A stretch of 64,000 bases of DNA, from assembly GCF_009740285.1 (NCBI RefSeq), contig NZ_CP046566.1, forward strand, positions 1,542,501 through 1,606,500, written 5' to 3'. Below, one piece after another: positions 47,210-57,142 of the stretch. The stretch comes from Phnomibacter ginsenosidimutans (lineage in GTDB: Bacteria > Bacteroidota > Bacteroidia > Chitinophagales > Chitinophagaceae). The number at the start of each line of letters is the position of its first letter. Position 1 is the stretch's first letter. The notes under the pieces are model-generated. The model was not told the origin of the DNA. It ran no database searches and worked only from the letters and a program-made list of their open reading frames with translations. The position numbers and the translations under genes were made by a program.

Positions 47210-48385
47210 TCAGCTTTCTTGAGGTGTTCTGCGGCTACCGGCGTACAGTTCATACTCCAGCAGCCGACAGTCGATGGTGCTGTTGTAAAACTCAATGCGG
47301 CGTTTGGCTTTGAGGCCAATCTTTTTGGCCAGTTCCATATTGCCGGTAAAAATATAGCCCCAATAACCGCCACATTGCTGTTTCATAAAATCGCCGATGC
47401 GGCTGTATGTGGCTTCGAGTGCAGCTGCTTCTCCCAATCGTTCGCCGTATTCGGGGTTCATCATCATCACGCCCTTGCCATCGGCAGGCACAGGTGTTGC
47501 CGCAAAGTCACAGAGTACAAATTCAATGAGGTGAGCCACACCGGCTGCCACTGCATTTTTGCGGGCATTTTCAATGGCCTTGGGGTTGTTGTCGCTGGCT
47601 ATGATGCGTAGGCCGGGCACATCAACAATCTGTTCTTCCAGCAGGGCATCTTCCTGCAAATACACGGCATCATCGTAGCCCTGTAAGTGCATAAAGGCAA
47701 AACTGTTACGAAACAGGCCGGGCCTTCTGTTGGTAGCTATCAATGCTGCTTCAATGGCCAGTGTGCCAGAGCCACACATGGGGTTGATGAAGGGCGATTG
47801 CCGATCCCACTGCGTCGCCAAAATGGTAGCTGCTGCCAAGCCTTCGAGCATGGGTGCAAGGCCAGGAATTTTTCTATAGCCATGACGGGCCAAACTATCG
47901 CCGCTGGCATCAATGAACACCGCAGCTTCTTCATTTTTCCAAAACAAATGAATGACAGTGCCGGTGAGTGCAGCGCCACTCGAAGGCCGGTTGCCTGTCA
48001 AATTACGAATGCGGTCTACAATGGCATCTTTTACCCGCAGGTTGGCAAACATGCTGTTGTTGATGCTGGGATGTTGCACGTTGCTGGTCACCGAAAAATA
48101 ACCATTGGGCGGCAGCACTTTTTCCCACGGAAAATCTTTGAGTGCATGGTAAATATCATCGGCACTATCGGCGGTAAAACTTTTCAGTTGATACAGCACC
48201 TGGCTGGCACAACGCAGGTTGAGGTTGAGCCGGATGCATTCATTGATGCTGGCCTGCAGTTTTACACCGGTGATGAAGGTTTCTTCCACAGTAAAACCCA
48301 GTGCTTTCACTTCCTGCTCCAGGTAAGGAGCAATGCGTTTGTGACAGGTAATCGTCACCAATCCTTTTGCGGTAAAAAAGTTCAT
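47210..48385 (-). CDS. THUMP-domain class I SAM-dependent RNA methyltransferase (RlmL/YpsC-like)
   Basis: Cytoplasmic RNA guanine N2-methyltransferase-like protein of 391 residues. A THUMP RNA-binding domain covers about residues 45-150, then the SAM motif NPMCGSGTLAIEAAL and the catalytic-loop equivalent MMNPEYGERLG, where the usual NPPYG is NPEYG. Likely target is 23S rRNA (RlmL N-terminal half homologues). ATG 48385 is used: the frame continues 92 codons upstream but that part is an out-of-frame copy of the helicase C-terminus. It starts 5 bases after the corrected stop of the helicase gene, so the two form one operon. Confidence 0.9.
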   Translation of the reverse strand: MNFFTAKGLVTITCHKRIAPYLEQEVKALGFTVEETFITGVKLQASINECIRLNLNLRCASQVLYQLKSFTADSADDIYHALKDFPWEKVLPPNGYFSVTSNVQHPSINNSMFANLRVKDAIVDRIRNLTGNRPSSGAALTGTVIHLFWKNEEAAVFIDASGDSLARHGYRKIPGLAPMLEGLAAATILATQWDRQSPFINPMCGSGTLAIEAALIATNRRPGLFRNSFAFMHLQGYDDAVYLQEDALLEEQIVDVPGLRIIASDNNPKAIENARKNAVAAGVAHLIEFVLCDFAATPVPADGKGVMMMNPEYGERLGEAAALEATYSRIGDFMKQQCGGYWGYIFTGNMELAKKIGLKAKRRIEFYNSTIDCRLLEYELYAGSRRTPQES

Positions 48386-48390
48386 GCGGC

Positions 48391-49718
48391 TTATTTGGCG
48401 ATGGCAATTTTTGCTTTGATGCCTTTTATTTTTTGTTGCTGAACAAGGGTAAGGCAATGGCTGGCTTTCGACTTGCGGATGGCTACAAAAGTGTAAAAAT
48501 CTTTCACCGTTATCAGGCCAATGTCTTCCGGTTTCAGTTGGCCTTTTTGTGTCAGCAAGCCTACCACGTCTACCTTGTTTACTTTGTCTTTTTACCGGCA
48601 GCAATAAACAGCGTTGTCCATTTTGGTTTCTCCGGAATTTCTGCCGTAGCAGGCAATTCAATATGGCTGTGGGTGGTGGTTACATAGGCTGGCATTTTTT
48701 CATCGGGGCCCAGCATCATGATGACGGTGCCACTGGCATCCATACGGGCAGTGCGGCCATTGCGGTGCGTAAAGCTGGCTTCGGTATGTGGCAAATGGTA
48801 ATGCACGATGTAGCGGATATTGTCAATGTCGAGACCACGGGAAGCCAGGTCGGTTGTCACCAATACGTTTACCGTTCCATTGCTGAATTTGCACAACGCC
48901 GTTTCTCTGTCGCGTTGTTCCATTGATCCATGGTAAAACACATTGAGGATGTCTTTTTCTTTCAGCAGTTGTGCGGTACGTTCTACCGCTTCGCGGTGAT
49001 TGCAAAACACAATTGTACTGCGGTTACCCAGGTGGCAAATGAGGCGAAACAAACTGTCAATCTTGTCTTTCTCTTTGCAATGCAATACTTGCAATGCTAA
49101 TTTTTCCTGCGGCAGTTCTGCGTCATTTACAAAGTTGAGCACTTGCGGTTGCTGCATGTGTAAAAAGGCGGGCAGTGGCTCAATATTGGTGGCCGAGGCG
49201 AGTATTTTTTTGCGCAGTGCAGGCAGTTCACCCACAATGAAAGCCATGGTTTCTTCAAAGCCCAACTCTACCGATTTGTCAAACTCATCAATCACCAGTG
49301 TAGTAATGTGTTGCGTTTGCAAATTGCCGCGGCGAATGTGATCGGCTATGCGACCGGCGGTACCAATGAGCAGGGCAGGGGCTTGTTTCAAACTGTTTTC
49401 TTCTATCTCCACTTTGTGGCCACCGTAGCAGCAGGTCACTTTCAGGCCGGTGCCCATGCTCTTAAACACGGCTTCTATTTGCAGTGCCAATTCACGGGTG
49501 GGCGATAAAATAAGTGTAGTACTATTTTTAGGTGATTGCTGTAGTTGTGGCAATAGCGGCAATAAAAAAGCCAGTGTTTTACCAGAGCCGGTGTTCGACA
49601 GCAGCACCACTTCATCGTGTTGCTGGCAGGCTGCCAGACTGGCTTCCTGCATGGGGTTGAGGGCCGCAATAGACAATCGTTCGAGAATGACGGCGAGTCG
49701 ATCAGAAGAAAGTTGCAT
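48391..49718 (-). CDS. dbpA: DbpA-type DEAD-box RNA helicase, frame broken by one base
   Basis: ATP-dependent RNA helicase of about 442 residues acting on 23S rRNA in ribosome assembly. Motifs: SNTGSGKTLAF (Walker A), VIDEFDKSVE (DEFD instead of DEAD), SATN, VTTDLASRGLD and HRNGRTARM. The raw frame stops after FIAAGKKTK. With one more base in the T run at 48589-48593 it continues DKVNKVDVVGLLTQKGQL and ends KGIKAKIAIAK at 48391, which is the DbpA RNA-binding domain that recognises 23S hairpin 92. ATG 49718 is chosen over a GTG at 49751. The methyltransferase gene follows after 5 bases. Confidence 0.9.
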
Positions 49719-49789
49719 AGCCGCGAAGGTAACTGAATTGCGCCGCAGCACTGTTTTTGCTTCGGGTTGGGAGAGCGGATGTTATGCTA

Positions 49790-50092
49790 TAGCCACAGAT
49801 TCACAGATTAAAATTTGAGAATCGCTGTAAATAATCAGTGCATCTGCGGCCCCTCGTTATTTATTTAGGCCACGAATTCACAAATTAAAATGGGGATGAT
49901 TACATCAAATAATCTGTGAATCTGCGGCTCGCATTTCATTGCACCCGAGTAACGCTTTCTCACAGGCCGGGAGGCCTGCGAGAGATAATAATCCGTGCAT
50001 CTGCGGCTAAACAAAAACAAATTCCTCACCCCAAAACAATCGGCGAAAATCCGTTTTATCCGCCTTCATCCGCGTCCCATACATCCGCGTCT
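49790..50092. repeat. Gene-free stretch made of degenerate direct repeats
   Basis: The 376-base gap 49719-50094 has no ORF. It holds three copies of a motif like AATCxGTGxATCTGCGGC (near 49836, 49911 and 49990), each followed by different spacer, and then a run of ATCCGCGTC/ATCCGCCTTC-type 10-12-mers (50050-50090). A short inverted repeat AGGCCGGGAGGCCTG lies near 49965. No promoter, terminator or RNA structure beyond this is evident. Confidence 0.7.
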
Positions 50093-50094
50093 CA

Positions 50095-50712
50095 TCAATC
50101 ATGAAACCCAAGCCCGGCCAATATTTTCGGCAGACATTTTTCCATGCGGCTTCTGCGGGTAGCCGATTGTTTGGCGCTGTTGAAATGCAGCAGATAACCC
50201 CGCTGCCGGCCCGGCGTTAATGCAGCAAAAGCTTTCGCCACATCGGGCCATTCCTGCAGCAGTTGTTGCCATTCTTCCGGTACAGGTTCGGCTGTTTTTT
50301 TCAGCACGGGTTTGATGCCCGCATCCACAGCCGCCATGGCTTCAAACACATAAGCTTTTATCGTAGTAGATAATTTGGCTACCTGCGCCCCATCTGTAAA
50401 CCGCATGATGCGACCAGCCTGCACATTGTCGCCCTGTTTGGTCAGCAGTTGTGCGGTATCTTCCAGCAATGCACCATTCAAAAAACTCAGTCCGCAATAG
50501 TCTTTCAGCGCATACAGCATCAGCAGGTTTTGTTTGCCGTGCATGTAGCAGGGCACGCCCCATTTGCAGGTTTCGGTAAGGCCGCAGTCGAGCAGCAACT
50601 GGCGCAACAATTGCAACGGTTGCTGCCATGTATGCACTCTGCAATCAGGCGTGCCGCCCAATGCGCATCGGCCACAGCCTTCGGCAAAAAATACGTCTAC
50701 GTCTTTGGTCAT
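50095..50712 (-). CDS. YdeI/DUF1801 family protein
   Basis: Cytoplasmic protein of about 205 residues. The first part matches DUF1801: ETCKWGVPCYMHGKQNLLMLYALKDY shortened here to its key KWGVPCY and KDYCGLSF blocks. The C-terminal ~60 residues, with FAALTPGRQRGYLLHFNSAKQ and RRSRMEKCLPKIL, match the YdeI/OmpD-associated tail. The function is unknown in this family. The N-terminus is Cys-rich (EGCGRCALGGTPDCRV), resembling a small metal site. ATG 50712 is used. Confidence 0.8.
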   Translation of the reverse strand: MTKDVDVFFAEGCGRCALGGTPDCRVHTWQQPLQLLRQLLLDCGLTETCKWGVPCYMHGKQNLLMLYALKDYCGLSFLNGALLEDTAQLLTKQGDNVQAGRIMRFTDGAQVAKLSTTIKAYVFEAMAAVDAGIKPVLKKTAEPVPEEWQQLLQEWPDVAKAFAALTPGRQRGYLLHFNSAKQSATRRSRMEKCLPKILAGLGFHD

Positions 50713-50920
50713 GATAACGTTGATTGAATGCAAAATAATCAGTTACAGCAGGGGGCTGCAACCAATCATCATTTCTTTTACGCAAAATGTATCAGCGAAT
50801 TTTTTTGGATACCAGCAGTTGAATATCTTGGCATCGCCTGTTGCGTCGCAATCCCTTTAACTACTCGTTTTCATGGCATCTTTTTCGGCCATAATATTGC
50901 TGCTGCTGTGTATGAAACAT

Positions 50921-51571
50921 TTATTGCATTAATGCAATGCCTGCACACAGTCCTACAGTTAGCAGCAGCAAAATCCACCATTGATTTCGTTCCCAAAAGT
51001 ATTGCTGGCGGCGGCGGTTGCGGTTACTGGCAATCAGCGGTTGCAATGCCGGAGTAATATTGGCCAGCAATTGCATGCGTTGGTAAAAAGGCTGCAGCAA
51101 CGGATAATCAACCGGTGACGAACTGTTGAGCAACAATTGCCCGATGTTTTGTGCTTCTTGAGCAGCATTAAAACTGCGGAGCAAATCCAGCCGTTCATCG
51201 TCCAGCAATTGCAGCAGGCTTTGCGCCAGCTGCTGGTGGTCCATGCGAAAACGATCGAGGTCGGCTACCCGGTTGGCCAGTTCCCGTGCTTCTGCCACAA
51301 TGGTGTCGGGTGTAAGCGGCACTGGCCGGGCCATGTTTTTGCCCTGGCTTTGCAGCAGCCAGCGGTCTTGCAGGTAGGCATCTTTTTTGGCAGCATCCGT
51401 CAGGGTGTCGTAGGCTTCCTGCAGCTCCCGAAACCATGCTTCGGCGTACTTATTGCCCTGGTTTACATCGGGATGGTAGCGCAACGCCAGCCGGCGAAAA
51501 CTTTTCTTGATATCCGTTTCGGTAGCGCCAGGAGAGAGGTCGAGTATTTTGTAATAATCCTTGAGGGGCAT
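50921..51571 (-). CDS. J-domain protein with C-terminal membrane anchor
   Basis: Co-chaperone-like protein of about 216 residues. The J domain is at the N-terminus (YYKILDLSPGATETDIKKSFRRLALRYHPDVNQG), with the HPD motif near residue 32. There is no G/F-rich, zinc-finger or substrate-binding domain of DnaJ; instead a helical middle region and one hydrophobic segment at the end (WWILLLLTVGLCAGIALM). It may recruit DnaK, encoded 900 bases away on the other strand, to the membrane; that is inference. ATG 51571 is used. Confidence 0.85.
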   Translation of the reverse strand: MPLKDYYKILDLSPGATETDIKKSFRRLALRYHPDVNQGNKYAEAWFRELQEAYDTLTDAAKKDAYLQDRWLLQSQGKNMARPVPLTPDTIVAEARELANRVADLDRFRMDHQQLAQSLLQLLDDERLDLLRSFNAAQEAQNIGQLLLNSSSPVDYPLLQPFYQRMQLLANITPALQPLIASNRNRRRQQYFWERNQWWILLLLTVGLCAGIALMQ

Positions 51572-51686
51572 GCGGCGCAAAAGTAGGGTGGAGCTGGCTG
51601 AGTTGGTTGGTTTGTAGGTTGGAAAGTTGGTAGGTTAACAGGTTGAAATGCTGTAATGATGAGCCAGCATGATTAGAAGCATTATT

Positions 51687-52148
51687 TCATCGTCGTATGA
51701 ACTTTCTGATAAGGCCCAACAATAAATGGATTAGCAAGAGTACTTGTGCCAGCAATAGCAGAAAGATGAATGCAGCAAAAGCATCGGCATATTGCTCCAT
51801 GTTATTCCACGCAATGTTGCCATTTGTATTTGTTGGGTTGACTGTTGAAGAGTTTGAGACATCCAAAATCAAAGCAAGGCCTAGCAAACAGCAGGGTACA
51901 ATCGTAAGGACTAGGTGAATCCATTGCAGCAGTTTTGAGAAAAGAAGGCGGTTGGCTAGCAGGTAAACGACCCACAACATCAAACAAAAAGCTCCAAGGA
52001 TATAGCCAAGCTGTTGATGCGCTATTATGAAATATGTGTCATGCATTTGAATGTCAATGACGGAGTTTGCACTACTGAAAAATGTAGCGGTGATAACAAG
52101 CAATACAGCTGTGGCCAATAGCAAGTGGTGGGGAAGGATGCGTTTCAA
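51687..52148 (-). CDS. Small membrane protein with a cytochrome oxidase subunit I-like motif
   Basis: Four hydrophobic segments in about 153 residues. After the first one the sequence reads IDIQMHDTYFIIAHQQLGYI, closely resembling the LHDTYFVVAHFHY motif of heme-copper oxidase subunit I, which contains the helix-X heme ligands. No other oxidase features (CuB site, further helices) fit in this length, so it is not a working subunit I. The TTG at 52148 is chosen for its place just before the first hydrophobic segment; another TTG at 52271 would add 41 non-family residues. Confidence 0.6.
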   Translation of the reverse strand: MKRILPHHLLLATAVLLVITATFFSSANSVIDIQMHDTYFIIAHQQLGYILGAFCLMLWVVYLLANRLLFSKLLQWIHLVLTIVPCCLLGLALILDVSNSSTVNPTNTNGNIAWNNMEQYADAFAAFIFLLLLAQVLLLIHLLLGLIRKFIRR

Positions 52149-52441
52149 ATGGGAGAGTATTGGAAGCTGTAAAAATGGGAAATTGTTTGTGATTGGCCTG
52201 TTCTCAAATGTAAGATAGTCACCAATGAAGCACCTTCCACCTGCCAACCCGTCAACTTTCCAACCCGTCAACCTCTCTGACAGATTCTCCTTGTTTCATC
52301 CGCCTTTCCGTCCCGTTTCTGCCGTGGCAGGACTGCTTTTCTGTCATTTTTTCACCCCTGCAGGGCGTGGCATAATCATTGACAATCAGTAAGCGATGCC
52401 TCAGGCATCATCCATTTGTAAAGTCTAAATCATACATAATC

Positions 52442-54349
52442 ATGGGAAAAATTATTGGAATCGACCTGGGAACCACCAACAGTTGCGTATCTGTAATGGA
52501 AGGCAATGAGCCGGTGGTAATCGCCAACGAAGAGGGCCGTCGGACGACACCGTCTATCGTGGGCTTTCTGAAAAATGGCGAACGCAAAGTGGGCGACCCC
52601 GCCAAGCGTCAGGCCATTACCAACCCTGTTAATACCATTACCAGCGTAAAGCGCTTTATGGGCCGCCGCTTTGATGAAGTGGGCGAAGAAATCAGCCACT
52701 GGAGCTACAAAGTAGCCAAGGGCGACAACAACACGGTACGTATCGATATCGATGGCCGCCTGTACACCCCACAGGAAATCAGCGCCATGGTATTGCAGAA
52801 GATGAAGAAAACTGCCGAAGATTACCTCGGTCAGGAAGTGACTGAAGCGGTAATTACCGTGCCAGCTTACTTCAACGACGCACAGCGCCAGGCCACCAAA
52901 GAAGCCGGTGAAATTGCCGGTCTCAATGTGCGTCGTATTGTAAACGAACCTACCGCTGCCGCTTTGGCATACGGTCTCGATAAAAAACACGCCGACCAAA
53001 TGATTGCCGTGTTCGACCTCGGTGGTGGTACGTTTGATATTTCTGTACTGGAACTGGGCGACGGTGTATTCGAAGTAAAATCTACCAACGGTGATACCCA
53101 CCTCGGTGGCGACGACTTTGATAAAGTGATCATGGACTGGTTGGCCGACGAGTTCAAAGCTCAGGAAAGCATTGACCTGCGCAAAGACCCCATGGCATTG
53201 CAGCGCCTGAAAGAAGCTGCTGAAAAAGCCAAAATTGAGCTGAGCTCTTCTACCGAAACAGAAATCAACCTGCCTTACATTACTGCGGTAGACGGTGTGC
53301 CCAAGCACCTGGTGCTGAAGCTGAGCCGTGCCAAGTTTGAAGCCTTGGCCGACAACCTGTTTACCCGCATGTTTAAGCCTTGCGAGCAAGCATTGAAAGA
53401 TGCCGGCCTCAGCGCATCACAAATCAACGAAGTGATTTTGGTGGGTGGTTCTACCCGTATTCCTAAAGTACAGGAGCTGGTAGAAAAGTTCTTTGGCAAG
53501 AAACCTAACCGTGGTGTAAACCCCGATGAAGTAGTAGCCGTAGGTGCCGCTATTCAGGGTGCCGTACTCACCGGTGAAGTGAAAGATGTACTGCTGCTCG
53601 ACGTAACGCCACTGAGCCTCGGTATTGAAACACTCGGTGGTGTAATGACCACTTTGATTCCTGCCAACACCACCATTCCTACCAAGAAAAGCGAAGTGTT
53701 CAGCACGGCTGCCGATAACCAACCCGGTGTACAAATTCATGTGCTGCAGGGCGAACGTGTAAAGTCTGCCGACAACAAGAGCCTCGGTATTTTCAACCTC
53801 GATGGCATACCGCCAGCACCACGTGGTGTACCACAAATTGAAGTGACTTTTGATATCGATGCTAACGGTCTGATTCACGTAAGTGCCAAAGACAAAGGCA
53901 CTGGCAAAGAGCAGAAGATTCACATCGAAGCGGGTAGCGGCCTCAGCAAAGAGGAAATTGAAAAGATGAAGAACGAAGCCAAGGCCAACGAAGAAAGCGA
54001 CAAGGCTGAACGGGAGCGCATCGAAAAAATTAACCAGGCCGACAGCCTTATTTTCCAGACAGAAAAGCAACTGAAGGAATACGGCGACAAAGTACCTGCT
54101 GATAAGAAAGCACCTATCGAAGCTGCACTGGCTGAGCTGAAAGAAGCCCACAAGAGCCAGGACCTGGCCCGCATTGAAGCCGGTACTGCCAAGCTCAACG
54201 AAGCTTGGACAGCTGCCAGTCAGGAAATCTACAATGCCATGAACCAGCAAGGTGGTGCAGAAGCCCAACCCGGTGCTGATGCAGGTGCACAGCAGGGTGG
54301 TGCCAAAAGCGATACCGTAGAAGACGCACAGTTTGAAGAAGTGAAATAA
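52442..54349 (+). CDS. dnaK: Molecular chaperone DnaK (Hsp70)
   Basis: ATP-dependent Hsp70 chaperone of 635 residues. The ATPase domain opens with [13 protein letters not shown], with [14 protein letters not shown] and [17 protein letters not shown] further in. The substrate-binding domain begins near residue 390 ([14 protein letters not shown]). The protein ends in a Gly/Ala/Gln-rich tail and an EEV-like [10 protein letters not shown]. No dnaJ or grpE is adjacent. ATG 52442 ([13 protein letters not shown]) is used; a longer frame to 52379 is not Hsp70-like. It is followed by a strong terminator. Confidence 0.97.
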   Translation: MGKIIGIDLGTTNSCVSVMEGNEPVVIANEEGRRTTPSIVGFLKNGERKVGDPAKRQAITNPVNTITSVKRFMGRRFDEVGEEISHWSYKVAKGDNNTVRIDIDGRLYTPQEISAMVLQKMKKTAEDYLGQEVTEAVITVPAYFNDAQRQATKEAGEIAGLNVRRIVNEPTAAALAYGLDKKHADQMIAVFDLGGGTFDISVLELGDGVFEVKSTNGDTHLGGDDFDKVIMDWLADEFKAQESIDLRKDPMALQRLKEAAEKAKIELSSSTETEINLPYITAVDGVPKHLVLKLSRAKFEALADNLFTRMFKPCEQALKDAGLSASQINEVILVGGSTRIPKVQELVEKFFGKKPNRGVNPDEVVAVGAAIQGAVLTGEVKDVLLLDVTPLSLGIETLGGVMTTLIPANTTIPTKKSEVFSTAADNQPGVQIHVLQGERVKSADNKSLGIFNLDGIPPAPRGVPQIEVTFDIDANGLIHVSAKDKGTGKEQKIHIEAGSGLSKEEIEKMKNEAKANEESDKAERERIEKINQADSLIFQTEKQLKEYGDKVPADKKAPIEAALAELKEAHKSQDLARIEAGTAKLNEAWTAASQEIYNAMNQQGGAEAQPGADAGAQQGGAKSDTVEDAQFEEVK

Positions 54350-54372
54350 ATAGGCACATTGTTGCATCATAC

Positions 54373-54405
54373 AGCGGCTGTTCCGAAAGGAGCAGCCGCT
54401 TTTTT
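54373..54405 (+). terminator. Intrinsic terminator after dnaK
   Basis: A 12-bp stem AGCGGCTGTTCC / GGAGCAGCCGCT (one T-G pair) with a GAAA tetraloop and a T tract. Confidence 0.9.
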
Positions 54406-54494
54406 ATTAGAATATTTATTTATGACTGAAAAGTGATAACCTGTGATTTCCAATACAGGTAGCTGTACTTTTCCGCTGCTAAAAAAATGATGCT

Positions 54495-55811
54495 ATGCGT
54501 ACATGGATTGCTGCCTTCACCCTGTTGTTTTCGGTAACCGGTTACACACAGGTAACTCCTGATTCTGCCAAACTCGAATGGTTTCGGGATGCCAAACTCG
54601 GCATCTTCATTCACTGGGGCATTTACTCGGTAAACGGGGTAGATGAGAGCTGGAGCTTTCACAACAAACTCATTGGCTATCCTGAGTACATGGCGCAGCT
54701 GAAAGGATTTACAGCCAATAAATACAACCCCGAAGCATGGGCAGCACTCATAAAAGAAAGTGGTGCACAGTACAGCGTCATCACCACCAAGCATCATGAT
54801 GGTGTGGCTTTGTACGACAGCAAGCTGAGCACGTTAGATGTGGTAAACAGCACACCGGCTAAACGAGATGTGCTGACGCCTTTTTATCAGGCGCTGCGTA
54901 AGCAAGGCATAAAAGCAGGTGCTTATTTTTCATTGATCGACTGGAGCCGAAACGATTATCCCGGTTTTCTGAAAGACAGTAGTCGTTATAAAATAAAAGA
55001 GCAGCCAGCCCGCTGGCAACAGTTTTTACAGTTTTGCCATGGGCAAATCAATGAAGTGATGACCAACTTCAATCCTGATTTGATTTGGTTTGATGGCGAT
55101 TGGGAGCACAGTGCCGAAGAATGGAATGCCGCCAAAATCCGGCAGGATATTTTGAACAAGAATCCCAAAGCCATCGTAAATGCCCGCTTGCAAGGCTATG
55201 GTGATTATGCCACACCAGAGCAGCACATACCTGTAAGCCGCCCCAGTGGCGATGTGTGGGAGCTCTGCATGACCAGCAATAAAAACTGGGGCTACCATCC
55301 TGATGATTCCGCCTATAAAACACCGTATGAGCTCATTGCCATTTTTGCGGATGTTATCAGCAATGGCGGCAACTTGTTGTTCGACATTGGCCCCAAAGAA
55401 GATGGCTGGATTCCAGACGAACAAGTACACCTGCTGAAAGAATTGGGCAAGTGGAACAAGAAGCATGCTGCAGCCATTTTTGGTACAAGAGCAGGGTTGC
55501 CTTACGGGCATTTTTACGGGCCCAGTACTATGAGCAAAGACTCTACAACGCTTTACCTATTTATGCCTTACAATGCAGCAGGCAAAGCCGTCATCAAGGG
55601 GTTGAACAATGAGATTGCATCCATTAAAGTTGTAGGAGCCAACACCGCTTTGCCACATAAAGTAGTAGGCAAAATCAGTTGGAGCCATGTGCCTGGCATT
55701 GTATATATAGATGATATACCTGCTGCTGCAAAAGATGAGTACATGACAGTGCTCGAAGTAAAGCTGAAAAGCAAGCTGAGTTTGTACAGAGGAAAAGGAG
55801 GGTTCCAATAA
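54495..55811 (+). CDS. Exported GH29 alpha-L-fucosidase
   Basis: Glycoside hydrolase family 29 enzyme of 438 residues removing alpha-L-fucose from glycans. A signal peptide ends near VTGYTQ (about residue 18). GH29 landmarks are WFRDAKLGIFIHWGIYS near residues 29-45, TTKHHDGVALYDS near 93-105, and IWFDGDWEH with the predicted nucleophile Asp near residue 199. A C-terminal beta-sandwich domain follows after about residue 320. It is transcribed alone, between the dnaK terminator and its own terminator. Confidence 0.93.
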   Translation: MRTWIAAFTLLFSVTGYTQVTPDSAKLEWFRDAKLGIFIHWGIYSVNGVDESWSFHNKLIGYPEYMAQLKGFTANKYNPEAWAALIKESGAQYSVITTKHHDGVALYDSKLSTLDVVNSTPAKRDVLTPFYQALRKQGIKAGAYFSLIDWSRNDYPGFLKDSSRYKIKEQPARWQQFLQFCHGQINEVMTNFNPDLIWFDGDWEHSAEEWNAAKIRQDILNKNPKAIVNARLQGYGDYATPEQHIPVSRPSGDVWELCMTSNKNWGYHPDDSAYKTPYELIAIFADVISNGGNLLFDIGPKEDGWIPDEQVHLLKELGKWNKKHAAAIFGTRAGLPYGHFYGPSTMSKDSTTLYLFMPYNAAGKAVIKGLNNEIASIKVVGANTALPHKVVGKISWSHVPGIVYIDDIPAAAKDEYMTVLEVKLKSKLSLYRGKGGFQ

Positions 55812-55833
55812 TTTTTTAGTCAAAAAAATCGGT

Positions 55834-55868
55834 GATGGGCACTTATAGGTTGATAAGTGCCCATCTTT
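55834..55868 (+). terminator. Intrinsic terminator after the fucosidase gene
   Basis: A perfect 13-bp stem (GATGGGCACTTAT) around the loop AGGTTG, followed by a short TTT. Confidence 0.75.
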
Positions 55869-55968
55869 CGTATGCGAATGACAGTCGTTTTTTTTTGTGC
55901 AGATAAATATTTTGAGGTATTGGGGAATAGTTACATCTTTCGAACCTCAAACCGTAGAAAGTTTCACA

Positions 55969-56463
55969 ATGTCGTACCCTAATAAGGCATTTGAAGCATC
56001 TGTACAGTTTATTAAGAGCCTTGGAATCAACGTACATTTCAAAACCCTGGATCCGGCGCAGATTTTGCCCGGTATTAGTATTGAGCAAGGATCGATTTTC
56101 ATAGATGAGAAACAACTGCTGTTTCCTGGCGATGTGTTGCATGAAGCCGGACACATTGCAGTGGTGCCTTTGGCAGAACGGCATACGTTGAACAAAGAGA
56201 CGATTGGTAAACGCACCGATGCTCCTGCAGAAGAAATGATGGCCATTGCATGGTCATATGCTGCTTGCATTCATTTGCAGCTGCCACCTGAGTTTGTATT
56301 GCACAATGATGGCTACAAAGGCGGTGGCTCTCTCATTTGCGAAAACTTTAAAAATGGTCAATACTTTGGTGTACCCATGCTGCAGTACAGGGGCATGTGC
56401 TACGCTTCACCGAATGAAGTTCATGATGCTTACCCGGTGATGATAAATTGGACAGCGCCTTAA
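55969..56463 (+). CDS. Putative HExxH protein, first gene of an accessory cluster
   Basis: Product of 164 residues, no family recognised. An HExxH zinc-peptidase-like motif, DVLHEAGHIAVVP, is near residues 61-68. Downstream acidic residues (APAEEMMAIAWSYA) could supply a third ligand in the manner of gluzincins. There is no signal peptide, so it should be cytoplasmic. ATG 55969 is chosen over an upstream ATG at 55897. It is followed after 71 bases by the tail-collar protein gene on the same strand; the shared strand and spacing suggest a common unit. Confidence 0.65.
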   Translation: MSYPNKAFEASVQFIKSLGINVHFKTLDPAQILPGISIEQGSIFIDEKQLLFPGDVLHEAGHIAVVPLAERHTLNKETIGKRTDAPAEEMMAIAWSYAACIHLQLPPEFVLHNDGYKGGGSLICENFKNGQYFGVPMLQYRGMCYASPNEVHDAYPVMINWTAP

Positions 56464-56534
56464 TCCCACCATCTGAAAATTAAAATTATACACTTTTTTA
56501 ACCCCCCATTTTTACTTTTAAAATCCCCTTTCTT

Positions 56535-57110
56535 ATGGATGAAATGATGGCCGTAATCAAAATGTTTGCTGGTAATTTTGCCCCCCGTGGCTTTGCTTTT
56601 TGCCAGGGACAAATAATGTCTATTGCGCAAAACACAGCTCTGTTTTCACTGCTAGGAACCACATTTGGTGGCAATGGTCAAACCACTTTTGCTCTTCCTG
56701 ATTTCAGAAGTCGTGTACCTGTTGGTACAGGTCAAGGTCCAGGCCTTTCCTCTTATGTTTTGGGTCAGCAAGCAGGTGTAGAATCAGTTACACTGATAAG
56801 TACACAAATGCCTCTTCACAACCACGTAGCTACAGCAGCTGCTCCAACATTGCCAGTGTCTAACAACAACGCCAGTAGCCATGTAGCTGCGGCCGATGGT
56901 ACTTTGGTACTTGCTGCTCCGGTAGATGGAGCGGGCCTGGATGTGTATGGCTTTGTTGGTGATGCTTCACCAGCCGCTAAACTGAATGCAACCTCTGGGG
57001 CCATTACTGTAGGCACTGCTGGTGGTAGCCAACCACACACCAATATTCAGCCTTATTTGGCAATGAACTTTATCATTTGCATGGAGGGAATTTATCCTTC
57101 CAGGAACTAA
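56535..57110 (+). CDS. Phage-tail-collar-domain protein (microcystin-dependent protein/MdpB-like)
   Basis: Product of 191 residues. The N-terminal half is a tail-collar domain: IKMFAGNFAPRGFAFCQGQI, then LFSLLGTTFGGNGQTTFALPD and FRSRVPVGTGQG. The C-terminal half is low-complexity Ala/Val/Gly-rich, ending FIICMEGIYPSRN. In phages such domains occur on tail fibres, but free bacterial homologues are frequent in Bacteroidota outside prophages. No phage gene is near. Function unknown; a surface-exposed or fibre-like role is inference. It lies 33 bases before the binding-protein-like gene. Confidence 0.88.
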   Translation: MDEMMAVIKMFAGNFAPRGFAFCQGQIMSIAQNTALFSLLGTTFGGNGQTTFALPDFRSRVPVGTGQGPGLSSYVLGQQAGVESVTLISTQMPLHNHVATAAAPTLPVSNNNASSHVAAADGTLVLAAPVDGAGLDVYGFVGDASPAAKLNATSGAITVGTAGGSQPHTNIQPYLAMNFIICMEGIYPSRN

Positions 57111-57142
57111 CAATTTCAGATTTAGGATTTTACCCTGCACTA

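Noticed and set aside
48386-48661. 92-residue N-terminal extension of the RNA methyltransferase
   Set aside because: It reads out of frame through the helicase C-terminal domain, which is clearly coding in another frame; the THUMP protein starts at 48385.
56535-57110. Prophage remnant
   Set aside because: A single tail-collar protein without any other phage gene, integrase or att repeats; free homologues are common in Bacteroidota.
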